Under the pieces are notes generated by a model. That model ran no database searches. It saw only the letters and a program-made list of their open reading frames with translations, and was not told the origin of the DNA. Made by a program: the position numbers and the translations under genes. DNA of 64,000 bases from Planctomycetota bacterium (GTDB lineage: Bacteria > Planctomycetota > UBA1135 > GCA-002686595). The stretch lies in contig JAPLOF010000057.1 of NCBI GenBank assembly GCA_026692665.1, positions 1 to 64,000 of the forward strand. Reading direction: 5' to 3'. Of this stretch, positions 24,473 to 32,025 are shown one piece after another (position 1 is the first letter of the stretch; each line of letters begins with the position of its first letter).

Positions 24473-26464
24473 TCAGGCGAGGCTCGGTTGCAGGAGCGCG
24501 CGCACGCAGCGCTCGATGCCGTCGGCGTCGAGACCGGCCTCGGAGAGCTGCTCCTCGCGCGTCGTCCGGTGGTCGACGAAACGGTCGGGCAGGGCGAGCA
24601 CCTTGACGCGCGCGCTCGTCGGCGGGAGCGCGTTGAGCGCCTCGAGCACCGCCGAGCCGAATCCTCCGGCGCGCTGGTGTTCCTCGAGCGTCACGATCCA
24701 GCGCGCGGTCTGCGCGTGGCGCGACAGGAGCTCGACGTCGAGCGGCTTCGCGAAGCGCGCGTCGACGACTCCCAGCTTCACGCCGCGACGCGCGAGGCGG
24801 TCGGAGGCTTCCAGCGCCTGGTTCACGAGCGCTCCGTAGGCCCACACGACGACGCCGTCGCCCTCCACCAGCACCTCGGCGCGGCCGGGCGCCATCTCGC
24901 GCCGCTCGCTCCTGTGGATGCGCTCCTGGCCGGGGCAATTGTCGCGCGGGAACCGCAGGGCGAACGGCCCGTCGTGACGCAGCCCCAGTTCGAGCATGCG
25001 CTCCATGTCCGACGCGTCGCGCGGCGCGGCCAGCACGATGTTCGGCAACGTGCGCAGGAACGCCAGGTCGAACACCCCGTTGTGGGTAGGGCCGTCCGCA
25101 CCGACGAGCCCCGCGCGGTCGAGCACGAGCACGACCGGCAGGTCCTGGAGCGCGACCTCCTGGAAGACCTGGTCGTAGCCGCGCTGGAGGAACGTCGAGT
25201 AGATCGCGGCGACGGGGCGCAGGCCGCCCTTCGCCATGCCGGCCGCGAGCGCCACGGCATGCTGTTCGGTGATGCCCGTGTCGTGGAAACGCGCGGGAAA
25301 GCGCGCGCCGAACGCGTCGAGCCCGGTTCCCGACGGCATCGCGGCCGTGATCGCCTGGACGCGCATGTCGCGCTCCGCGAGCCGGATGAGCGCGTCCGCG
25401 AAGGCCTTCGTGTACGCCGGTCCAACGGCGGGCTGCGCTTCGGCGGCGACGGCGCGCGGCGGCAACTTCGCCGATTCGGAGCCGGAATCGCGCGCCTTGT
25501 CGCGGGGACTCTCGCTCGGCTTCTCGGGCGCCTTGACGCCGTGGACGCGCTCCGGGTGCGTCGGCGCCTTCGGGTGACCGCGCCCCTTCTCCGTCAGGGC
25601 GTGGATGAGGACGACGCCCTCGAGACCCTTGGCGCGCGTGAAGTGGTCCACGAGGAGGCCCACGTCGTGGCCGTCGATCGGTCCGACGTACGTGACGCCC
25701 AGCTCCTCGAAGATGTGGCCCGGCACGACCGCGTGGCGCATGACCTCGCCGATCTGCTCCAAGGTGCGGTCGACGCGCGGACCGATCACGGGGATCGCCT
25801 GGATCAGTCCCTGCATCTCCTGGTGCGCGCGCTGCACGAGACGGCTCGAGCGGATGCGCGACAGGTAGCGCGCGAGCCCGCCGACCGACTTGCTGATCGA
25901 CCACTCGTTGTCGTTCAGCACGACGACGAGCCGCGCGCCGCTCGCGGCCGCGTGGTTGAGCGCCTCGAACGCGACGCCCGCGCCGAGCGCCGCATCGCCC
26001 ACCAGGCTGACCACGTGCGGCGGTTCGGCCTCGTGCGCGCCCGCCAACGCGAGCCCGAGCCCGAGGCTGATCGCCGTGCCGGCGTGCCCGGTGTGGAACA
26101 GGTCGTACTCGCTCTCGATCGGGTTCGTGAAGCCGCACATGCCGCCCGTCTGGCGCAGGAGCGGGAACCCGGTGCGGCGGCCCGTCAGGATCTTGTGCGC
26201 GTAGGCCTGGTGCGACACGTCGAACACGAGCCGGTCGCGACGGAAGTCGAAGACGCGGTGCAGCGCGACGGTGAGCTCCACCGTGCCGAGGTTCGAGCCG
26301 AGGTGGCCGCCGGTCTGCTGCACCGAGGAGAGCAGGAAGGCGCGGATCTCCTCGCACAGGCGCGGGAGCTCCTCGGGCGCCAGGCGCTGGAGGTCGCGCG
26401 GCGAATCGATGCGGTCCAGCAGGGTGCGCCCGGAAGGCGCGTCCGCACGGGTCGTTTCGGTCAT
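24473..26464 (-). CDS. dxs: 1-deoxy-D-xylulose-5-phosphate synthase
   Basis: 663 residues. It makes DXP from pyruvate and glyceraldehyde-3-phosphate, the first step of the MEP isoprenoid pathway, using thiamine diphosphate. Visible motifs are GGHLGSNLGTVELTVALH, DVSHQAYAHKILTGR, FHTGHAGTAISLGLGLA and the TPP-binding VGDAALGAGVAFEALNHA with LNDNEWSIS. Later come DGHDVGLLVDHF, FHDTGITEQHAVALAAGMA and DRAGLVGADGPTHNG. It is followed at once by nadK and preceded after 152 bp by ispA. Confidence 0.97.
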   Translation of the reverse strand: MTETTRADAPSGRTLLDRIDSPRDLQRLAPEELPRLCEEIRAFLLSSVQQTGGHLGSNLGTVELTVALHRVFDFRRDRLVFDVSHQAYAHKILTGRRTGFPLLRQTGGMCGFTNPIESEYDLFHTGHAGTAISLGLGLALAGAHEAEPPHVVSLVGDAALGAGVAFEALNHAAASGARLVVVLNDNEWSISKSVGGLARYLSRIRSSRLVQRAHQEMQGLIQAIPVIGPRVDRTLEQIGEVMRHAVVPGHIFEELGVTYVGPIDGHDVGLLVDHFTRAKGLEGVVLIHALTEKGRGHPKAPTHPERVHGVKAPEKPSESPRDKARDSGSESAKLPPRAVAAEAQPAVGPAYTKAFADALIRLAERDMRVQAITAAMPSGTGLDAFGARFPARFHDTGITEQHAVALAAGMAKGGLRPVAAIYSTFLQRGYDQVFQEVALQDLPVVLVLDRAGLVGADGPTHNGVFDLAFLRTLPNIVLAAPRDASDMERMLELGLRHDGPFALRFPRDNCPGQERIHRSERREMAPGRAEVLVEGDGVVVWAYGALVNQALEASDRLARRGVKLGVVDARFAKPLDVELLSRHAQTARWIVTLEEHQRAGGFGSAVLEALNALPPTSARVKVLALPDRFVDHRTTREEQLSEAGLDADGIERCVRALLQPSLA

Positions 26465-26616
26465 CGGGATCCCATCTTCCGCGGCCCTCGAGGGCTGGCG
26501 GAGGGACTAGAGCCTCGCACGCACGGGGCGCTGGACCAAGAGGTCGGCCAGGTTCGGCCGCGGCGCGCGCGCAGGATGGGTCGGGAACAGGACACGGGGG
26601 CGGTCGTGCGAGGAGG

Positions 26617-27522
26617 CTAGGTCCGCCGCGCCAGGAGGTGGGAGACGAGGTCGTAGGCCAGGTCCCCCTTCACGGCACCCAGCGCCTCGGCGGCCTGGCG
26701 CGCGTCCAGCGCCAGCTCCTTCGCGCGCTTCCGGGCGCCCTCCAGGCCGAGCGCGGCGACGAGCGTCGCCTTGCCCGCGGCCTGGTCCTTCCCCGGGGTC
26801 TTCCCCAACGTCGCGGCGTCGCCGGTCACGTCCAGGATGTCGTCGACGGCCTGGAAGCAACGGCCCAGCGCCAGCCCGTAGGCCTGCGCGGCGATGCGCT
26901 CGGTCGGCCGCGCGCGCGCGGCGATCGCTCCCATCTCGGCCGCCGCGGCGATGAGCGCGGCGGTCTTGAGCTCGTGGATGTGCGCGACTTCCTGGGCGTC
27001 GACGGTCGGAGCCGCGCCGCGCGTGGCGGCCAGGTCGAGGTCTTGGCCTCCGACCATGCCGGAGGCGCCAGCGGCGTCGGCCAGCACGCCCACGAGGTCG
27101 CCGCACAGGGGCCCGGTGCGCGCGAGCAGAGCGAAGGCGTGCGTGAGCAACGCGTCACCGCACAGGACGGCGACGGCCTCGCCGAACACGCGGTGCACCG
27201 TGGGACGGCCGCGCCGCAAGTCGTCGTCGTCCATGCACGGCAGGTCGTCGTGCACGAGGCTGTAGGTATGCACGCACTCCAGCGCGACCGCGCACAGCGC
27301 GGCCTCGCGCTCGGTGCCTCCGTAGTGCGCGGCGACGAGGCGCAGGACGGCCGGACGCAGACGCTTGCCGCCGCCGAACACGGCGTAGCGCAGGGCTTCG
27401 TGGACACGCCGCGGCTCCGCGTGCGGCGGAGGAAGCAGACGGTCGAGCTCGCGGTCCGTCCAGGCACGCGCCTCGGCCAGCCAGGCGTCGATCTCGGCCG
27501 CGCGGGCCGGCGCCAGGCTCAC
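26617..27522 (-). CDS. ispA: Polyprenyl diphosphate synthase (farnesyl/geranylgeranyl type)
   Basis: 301 residues from GTG 27522, whose GTGA overlaps the stop of xseB. It condenses isopentenyl diphosphate with allylic diphosphates. The first Asp-rich motif is in VHDDLPCMDDDDLRRG and the second in AVDDILDVTGD. FGGGKRLRPAVLRL near residue 50 binds diphosphate. The insertion between Asp residues of the first motif is the bacterial FPP-synthase type, so product length C15 is most likely, C20 possible. It sits upstream of dxs in an isoprenoid run. Confidence 0.93.
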   Translation of the reverse strand: MSLAPARAAEIDAWLAEARAWTDRELDRLLPPPHAEPRRVHEALRYAVFGGGKRLRPAVLRLVAAHYGGTEREAALCAVALECVHTYSLVHDDLPCMDDDDLRRGRPTVHRVFGEAVAVLCGDALLTHAFALLARTGPLCGDLVGVLADAAGASGMVGGQDLDLAATRGAAPTVDAQEVAHIHELKTAALIAAAAEMGAIAARARPTERIAAQAYGLALGRCFQAVDDILDVTGDAATLGKTPGKDQAAGKATLVAALGLEGARKRAKELALDARQAAEALGAVKGDLAYDLVSHLLARRT

Positions 27523-27809
27523 CCCCGTCCTCCGCCCGTCCGCCCGTCCGCCGGCGATGTCGCGTCCGGATCGCCGGCCAGGGGTTCGAGCCCACCCTGC
27601 GCGGAGAGCTCCTCGACCCGCTTCTCCAGGCTCTGGAGGATCGCGCGGCACTCGCGCAGGAGCCCGACACCCTCCTGGTAGCGCTCGATCGAGGGCTCGA
27701 GCGGGAGGCCGCCCTGCTCGAGCTCGCCGACGAGGGCCTCCAGGCGCTGGAGTCGCTGGTCGAACGTCGGCGGCGGGGTGCCCGGAGGCGGCGGCGTCTT
27801 CGAGGCCAT
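27519..27809 (-). CDS. xseB: Exodeoxyribonuclease VII small subunit
   Basis: 96 residues from ATG 27809. The family core is FDQRLQRLEALVGELEQGGLPLEPSIERYQEGVGLLRECRAIL in parts, with the usual short helical hairpin. The C-terminal tail is Gly/Pro-rich and poorly conserved. It partners XseA to degrade single-stranded DNA; xseA is not in this window. The stop overlaps the ispA start by 4 nt, the common xseB-ispA order. Confidence 0.9.
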   Translation of the reverse strand: MASKTPPPPGTPPPTFDQRLQRLEALVGELEQGGLPLEPSIERYQEGVGLLRECRAILQSLEKRVEELSAQGGLEPLAGDPDATSPADGRTGGGRG

Positions 27810-27920
27810 GGGCCGGGAGTCTAGCGCGCGCGCCGGCCGAGCCGGAGGTCCGTTCCGGGGCCAGGCCGGCACCCCGGAACAAAGACTGGTCAAGTCAGGA
27901 AAAGGGTTCCATGAGTTCCG

Positions 27921-27938
27921 GGCCCGGCGCGCCGGGCC
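27921..27938. promoter_or_regulatory. Perfect 18-bp palindrome upstream of a promoter
   Basis: GGCCCGGCG is followed directly by its exact complement CGCCGGGCC. It ends four bases before the -35 at 27942. The position would suit an operator; in such GC-rich DNA chance cannot be excluded. Confidence 0.35.
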
Positions 27939-27941
27939 GGA

Positions 27942-27970
27942 TTGCCGCTCCGGGCCCACCGGGATAGAAT
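27942..27970 (+). promoter_or_regulatory. Sigma-70-type promoter of the radical SAM gene
   Basis: TTGCCG at 27942-27947 (four of six to consensus), exactly 17 nt, then TAGAAT at 27965-27970 (five of six). Transcription would begin near 27977, leaving a leader of about 100 nt before ATG 28075. Confidence 0.55.
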
Positions 27971-28074
27971 CCGACGAGAAGAGCCTGTCCTCCCCACGAG
28001 TCCAGAGCTCACCCTCCAGCTTCCGGCAGGGTCAATTCCACCCGCGACGCGTCTCGCCACCTCGGTCCCGCTCC

Positions 28075-29592
28075 ATGAAGATCGTCCTGATCTACGCGAA
28101 GTCGCAAGCCATCCGCCAGAAGGCGGCCGAAGTCTTCGCCGACGAGAACGTCACCAAGGGCGAACTCGCCCGCGACGAGATCTATCCCCCGCTCGGGATC
28201 AGCATCCTCGCCGCCGAACTCGAGCAGCTCGGCCACGAGGTCAAGCTGTTCGACGACTCGATCGACGAGGTCGACGACATCCGGCGCGGCATGGAGTGGT
28301 CGGAGCTCGTCGGAATCTCGTCGCTGACTCCCAACGCGCGGCGCGCCCGCGAGCTCGGGAAGATCGCCAAGGACGAGATCGGTCGCCCGGTCGTGATGGG
28401 CGGCCCCCACCCGACGACGAACCCCGAGTTCTTCCTGAACGCCGGCGCCGCCGACATCTGCGTGCAGGGCGAGGGCGACCAGACTCTCCCTGAGATCGTG
28501 GACAACCTCGGCAACCGGGAAGCCTGGGAGAAGATCGAGGGCATCACGTTCCTGAAGGACGGGGAACTGTTCCGCACGCCGCGCCGCGCGCTCATCAAGA
28601 AGATGGATGAGCTGCCGTTCCCGGCCTACCACCTGTGGGACATCCCGCGCTACATGCGCCTGATGGTGAACCCGGGCGTGACGCTGATCACGTCGCGCGG
28701 CTGCCCGTACGCCTGCACGTTCTGCGACGCGGAGATGACGCCGCGCCAGTACCGCGCGATGAGCCCGGAGCGCACGGTCGATCTCATGGAGATGATCCTG
28801 CGCAAGTACAACCCGCCGCAGCTGGTCCTCTTCGACGACCTGTTCACGATCCAGCGCAAGCGCGTGATCGCGATCTGCAAGGAGATCATCAAGCGCGACC
28901 TGTTCTTCGAATGGGTCGCCGAGTCGCGCGTCGACACGATGGACTTCGAGATGCTCCGCTGGATGCGCAAGGCGGGCTGCGTGAAGATCTACTACGGGCT
29001 CGAGTCGGGCAGCCCCGAGATGCTCGTGACGATGAAGAAGGGCGTGACGCCGCAGGGCGTCCGCGACGGCGCGAAGCTGAACCGCCAGCTCGGCATGTAC
29101 TTCAAGTTCTTCATCCTCTACGGCTTCCCCGAGGACACGGTGCGCGACCACCGCCTCACGGAAGAGCTGATCGCCGAGACGCGCTGCGACGCGGTCTGCT
29201 GCTCGATCCTGCAGCCGATCCCGGGCACCGAGGTCTACGAGCAGCTGAAGCCGTACCTCACGCGCGACGTGGCCGAGATGGAGTTCCACTACTGGCACTC
29301 GACGGAGAGCTTCAAGCACCCGAACTTCAGCCACGAGGAGCTGCACCAGGAGCGCGAGCGCCTGCTCAAGGCCCACGCGCGCGCCACGAAGGGGATCGTC
29401 CCGAAGATCCGCCGCAAGTTCGAGCGCCTCTTCGCCATGATCCGCCACCCGGAGCTGGCCGGCGACCTGATCGAGATCCGCGCGCGCCGCAAGCGCTACC
29501 TGAAGCGCGTGTCGTCGAGCGACTGGGCCTGGACGTACACCCAGCAGCGCGACCAGGTCGCCCTGCAGGTGCCGAACGTCTCGGCGGACTAG
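28075..29592 (+). CDS. B12-binding-domain radical SAM protein
   Basis: 505 residues from ATG 28075. Residues 1 to about 140 are a cobalamin-binding-like Rossmann domain (YPPLGISILAAELEQLGHEV, LVGISSLTPNARRA, VMGGPHPTTNPEF). The radical SAM domain follows, with the cluster motif C210-x3-C214-x2-C217 in SRGCPYACTFCDAE. KIYYGLESGSPEML and FILYGFPEDT are typical of the BchE/P-methylase class. No DxHxxG B12 motif is visible, so cobalamin may not be bound by the canonical His. Close relatives modify lipids, cofactors or natural products; neighbours do not identify the substrate. The gene stands alone and ends at a large palindrome. Confidence 0.9.
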   Translation: MKIVLIYAKSQAIRQKAAEVFADENVTKGELARDEIYPPLGISILAAELEQLGHEVKLFDDSIDEVDDIRRGMEWSELVGISSLTPNARRARELGKIAKDEIGRPVVMGGPHPTTNPEFFLNAGAADICVQGEGDQTLPEIVDNLGNREAWEKIEGITFLKDGELFRTPRRALIKKMDELPFPAYHLWDIPRYMRLMVNPGVTLITSRGCPYACTFCDAEMTPRQYRAMSPERTVDLMEMILRKYNPPQLVLFDDLFTIQRKRVIAICKEIIKRDLFFEWVAESRVDTMDFEMLRWMRKAGCVKIYYGLESGSPEMLVTMKKGVTPQGVRDGAKLNRQLGMYFKFFILYGFPEDTVRDHRLTEELIAETRCDAVCCSILQPIPGTEVYEQLKPYLTRDVAEMEFHYWHSTESFKHPNFSHEELHQERERLLKAHARATKGIVPKIRRKFERLFAMIRHPELAGDLIEIRARRKRYLKRVSSSDWAWTYTQQRDQVALQVPNVSAD

Positions 29593-29696
29593 ACGGAGCC
29601 AGGAACGGCGCCCCGAGACATGCACCGGCCCCCTCGGCGCGCTCCGCGTGCCGAGGGGGCCGGTGCATGTCTCAGGGCGTCGTTCCTGGCTCCGTC
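29592..29696. repeat. 105-bp long inverted repeat (possible terminator or palindromic element)
   Basis: Centred at 29644. The left arm begins at the last base of the radical SAM stop codon (GACGGAGCCAGGAACG) and the right arm ends CGTTCCTGGCTCCGTC. The first 47 bases of each arm match with two mismatches, and pairing continues nearly to the loop. It is far longer than a normal terminator and has no U-tract. It lies between two same-strand genes. Confidence 0.85.
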
Positions 29697-29714
29697 CCCT
29701 GCTACAACGACGCG

Positions 29715-30068
29715 ATGCGAACCGCGTGCCTCGTCCTCGCCGGATCCCTCCTGCTCGCCCTCGGCTTCTCTTGCAGCGATGCGGCCGACTACTCCGGGAC
29801 CGGGCCCGAGCTCTTCCAGAACCAGTGCGCGAGTTGCCACATGGGTGACGGCGCGGGATCCCAGCTCGCGCCTCCGCTGCACGGCAAGAAGAGCCACTGG
29901 ACGCGCGAGAGTCTGGTCGCCTACCTGCGCGACCCGGTGGGCTATGCCGCGAAGGACCCGCGCCTCCGCACGCAAGGCCAGAAGTTCAGCCTGGCGATGC
30001 CCACGTACAAGATGCTCCCGCAGTCCGCGCTCGAACTGCTCGCGGACCACGTCCTGGCGATGCCGTGA
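29715..30068 (+). CDS. Small lipoprotein cytochrome c
   Basis: 117 residues from ATG 29715. A hydrophobic leader ends LALGFSC (Cys20), a probable lipobox, so the protein is anchored on the outer side of the membrane. The heme-binding motif CASCH is at 38-42; Met95 or Met100 in SLAMPTYKM is the likely sixth ligand. Size and the GPELFQNQCASCH start fit class I cytochrome c electron carriers. The redox partner is not encoded nearby. It converges with the methyltransferase gene, 6 bp apart. Confidence 0.9.
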   Translation: MRTACLVLAGSLLLALGFSCSDAADYSGTGPELFQNQCASCHMGDGAGSQLAPPLHGKKSHWTRESLVAYLRDPVGYAAKDPRLRTQGQKFSLAMPTYKMLPQSALELLADHVLAMP

Positions 30069-30074
30069 AACAGC

Positions 30075-30728
30075 TCACGCGCGCCGGGCCCCCACCCACA
30101 GCCCGTCGCCGATCGGCACGATCAGCGACTGGAAGCGCGTGTCGCGCGCCAGCTGCTCGTTGAAGGCCTGGATCGCGGGCGCTTCGCGGTCCTCGGGCTC
30201 GGCGTCGAGCACTTGTCCGAACGCGAACGCATTGTCGACCAGCAGCAGGCCGCTCGGTCGCAGGATGCGCGCGGCCTGCTCGACGTAGTCCGCGTAGCCG
30301 CTCTTGTCGGCGTCGAGGAACACCGCGTCGACACTCGACGCCGCCATCGTGCGCAGGACGTCGCCGCCGCGGCCTTCGAGCACCTCGACGCGTTCCGACA
30401 CGTCGCTGCGCGCGATCCAGGCGCGCGCGAACGCGGCGTGCTTCGGCGAGAGCTCGATCGTCCGCACGCGCCCGCCAGCGGGCAGCGCCCGCGCCATCCA
30501 GATCGCCGAGTAGCCGGCCAGCGTCCCGACCTCGACGACCTCCGTGGCGCGCGCGACCCGGAGAAGGACCTGCAGCAGGCTTCCCTCCTCGGGCGGTATC
30601 CAGATCGAGGGGATCCCCGCGGCGTGCGCCGCGGCCTTCAGCTCGCGCAGGAACGCGTCGTCACCGGCCGTGCGCGCGGCGAGGTACTCGATGAGGCCGC
30701 GCGAGATCGCCGCCGTGGACTCCGACAT
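30075..30728 (-). CDS. Class I SAM-dependent O-methyltransferase
   Basis: 217 residues of the catechol/caffeoyl-CoA O-methyltransferase type. The SAM motif is EVGTLAGYSAIWMARALP, followed by RTIELSPKHAAFARAWI, AVFLDADKSGYADYVEQ (metal-binding Asp) and LLVDNAFAFGQV. The N-terminal EEGSLLQVLLRVARATEVVEVG is typical of the family. The substrate is unknown. It follows the ABC ATPase by 4 bp. Confidence 0.9.
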   Translation of the reverse strand: MSESTAAISRGLIEYLAARTAGDDAFLRELKAAAHAAGIPSIWIPPEEGSLLQVLLRVARATEVVEVGTLAGYSAIWMARALPAGGRVRTIELSPKHAAFARAWIARSDVSERVEVLEGRGGDVLRTMAASSVDAVFLDADKSGYADYVEQAARILRPSGLLLVDNAFAFGQVLDAEPEDREAPAIQAFNEQLARDTRFQSLIVPIGDGLWVGARRA

Positions 30729-30732
30729 CCGC

Positions 30733-31533
30733 TCAGCTCCCCCGCCTCGGAAGCACGTAGGGCCGCGCGGCGCGACCAGCGACGTCCCACGAACCGTAGT
30801 GCAGCTGCGCGCCGTAGACGGGCTCGAGCACGGCGCGCGTGAGCACGTCCTCGGGCGCGCCGTCCTTCACCACTCGGCCTTCGTCGAGCAGCACGAGCCG
30901 CGTGGCGTACTGGCTGGCGAGGTTCAGGTCGTGACTCACCACCACCACCGCGCGGTCCGTGCACGTGAGCCGCGCGAGCAGGTCGAGCACCTGGATCTGG
31001 TGCTCCGGATCGAGCGCGTTCGTCGGTTCGTCGACGAGCAGCACGGGAGCCTCCTGCGCGACGGCGCGCGCGACGAGCACGCGCTGGCGTTGTCCTCCGG
31101 AGAGCTCGTCCATGCCGCGACAGGCGAGCTCGCCGGCGTCGCAGTCGGCCAAGGCGCTCGCCGCGATCCGCCGGTCGTCGGCGCCCAGCGCCGTCCAGCG
31201 CGGCACGCGGGCGTAGCGTCCGGACAGCACGAAGTCCGCGACCAGCACCTCCGGCAGCACGGGCAGGTACTGCGGAACGAGCGCGATGCGGCGCGCGCGC
31301 TCGCGCGCCGCGAGTTCGGTGAGGCTGCGTCCCTCCAACCGCACTTCGCCCGCGTCGGGAGCCAGGATGCCGGCCAAGATGCGCAGCAGCGTGCTCTTCC
31401 CCGACCCGTTCGGCCCGATCACGAACGTGAACTCGCCGGCGCGCGCGGCGAAGTCGACGCCCGCGAGCGCGCGAACGGGACCGGGATACGCATGGCGCAG
31501 TCCCGTCGCAGCGAGGATCGCGGCTTGCTCCAA
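30733..31533 (-). CDS. ABC transporter ATPase, FecE/BtuD-like
   Basis: 266 residues. Walker A is GPNGSGKST (40-48), Q-loop in ALVPQYLPVLPE, signature LSGGQRQRVLVARAV, Walker B VLLVDEPTNALD and H-loop VSHDLNLASQYA. The LPVLPEVLVADFVLSGRY stretch and HDLNLA are characteristic of iron-siderophore, heme and cobalamin importers. No permease or binding-protein gene is adjacent, so partners must lie elsewhere. It is placed between osmC-like and methyltransferase genes with gaps of 4 bp. Confidence 0.9.
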   Translation of the reverse strand: MEQAAILAATGLRHAYPGPVRALAGVDFAARAGEFTFVIGPNGSGKSTLLRILAGILAPDAGEVRLEGRSLTELAARERARRIALVPQYLPVLPEVLVADFVLSGRYARVPRWTALGADDRRIAASALADCDAGELACRGMDELSGGQRQRVLVARAVAQEAPVLLVDEPTNALDPEHQIQVLDLLARLTCTDRAVVVVSHDLNLASQYATRLVLLDEGRVVKDGAPEDVLTRAVLEPVYGAQLHYGSWDVAGRAARPYVLPRRGS

Positions 31534-31537
31534 GACT

Positions 31538-31963
31538 TCAGTGCGCGGCCGGGACCGCGTCCCACAGGAACGTCATGGGCACCTCGACGTTGGGCGCGAG
31601 GCTCTTGTGCACGGGACACGTGTGCGCCGTGCGCTCGAGGGTCTCTCGCGCGCGCTCGTCCAGGCCGGCCGGCATGCGCAGGGTCAGCTCGAGCTTGCCG
31701 ATGCGCCGGATCGGGTCCGCGACCATGTGCTTCACGACCGAGGCCGTGGCACCGTCGAGCTTCCAGCCGTGGCGATTCGCGACGATGCCCATCGTCGTGA
31801 GCACGCAGGTCGCGAGCGCCGTCGCGACGAGGTCCGTCGGCGAGAAGCTGGCGCCTTCGCCTTGGTTGTCCTTCGGAGCGTCGGTGGAGAGCTCCGCGCC
31901 CGAGGGCTCGTGCAGGCTGACGCAACGCAGGCGCCCGCGGTAGGTGACGTCGATTCGGACCAT
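31538..31963 (-). CDS. OsmC-family peroxide-reducing protein
   Basis: 141 residues. The family's reactive cysteines are present: C53 in ALATCVLTTMG and C116 in AHTCPVHKSL, with FSPTDLVATAL before the first. Members reduce organic hydroperoxides or act in osmotic and oxidative stress in the cytoplasm. Its stop is 4 bp before the start of the ABC ATPase, suggesting cotranscription. Confidence 0.92.
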   Translation of the reverse strand: MVRIDVTYRGRLRCVSLHEPSGAELSTDAPKDNQGEGASFSPTDLVATALATCVLTTMGIVANRHGWKLDGATASVVKHMVADPIRRIGKLELTLRMPAGLDERARETLERTAHTCPVHKSLAPNVEVPMTFLWDAVPAAH

Positions 31964-32025
31964 GCGGCGCTCTCCTCGTAGCGCGGCAGCAGTCTAGCAG
32001 GCCGCGCGCGCACGCGATCGCGCGA

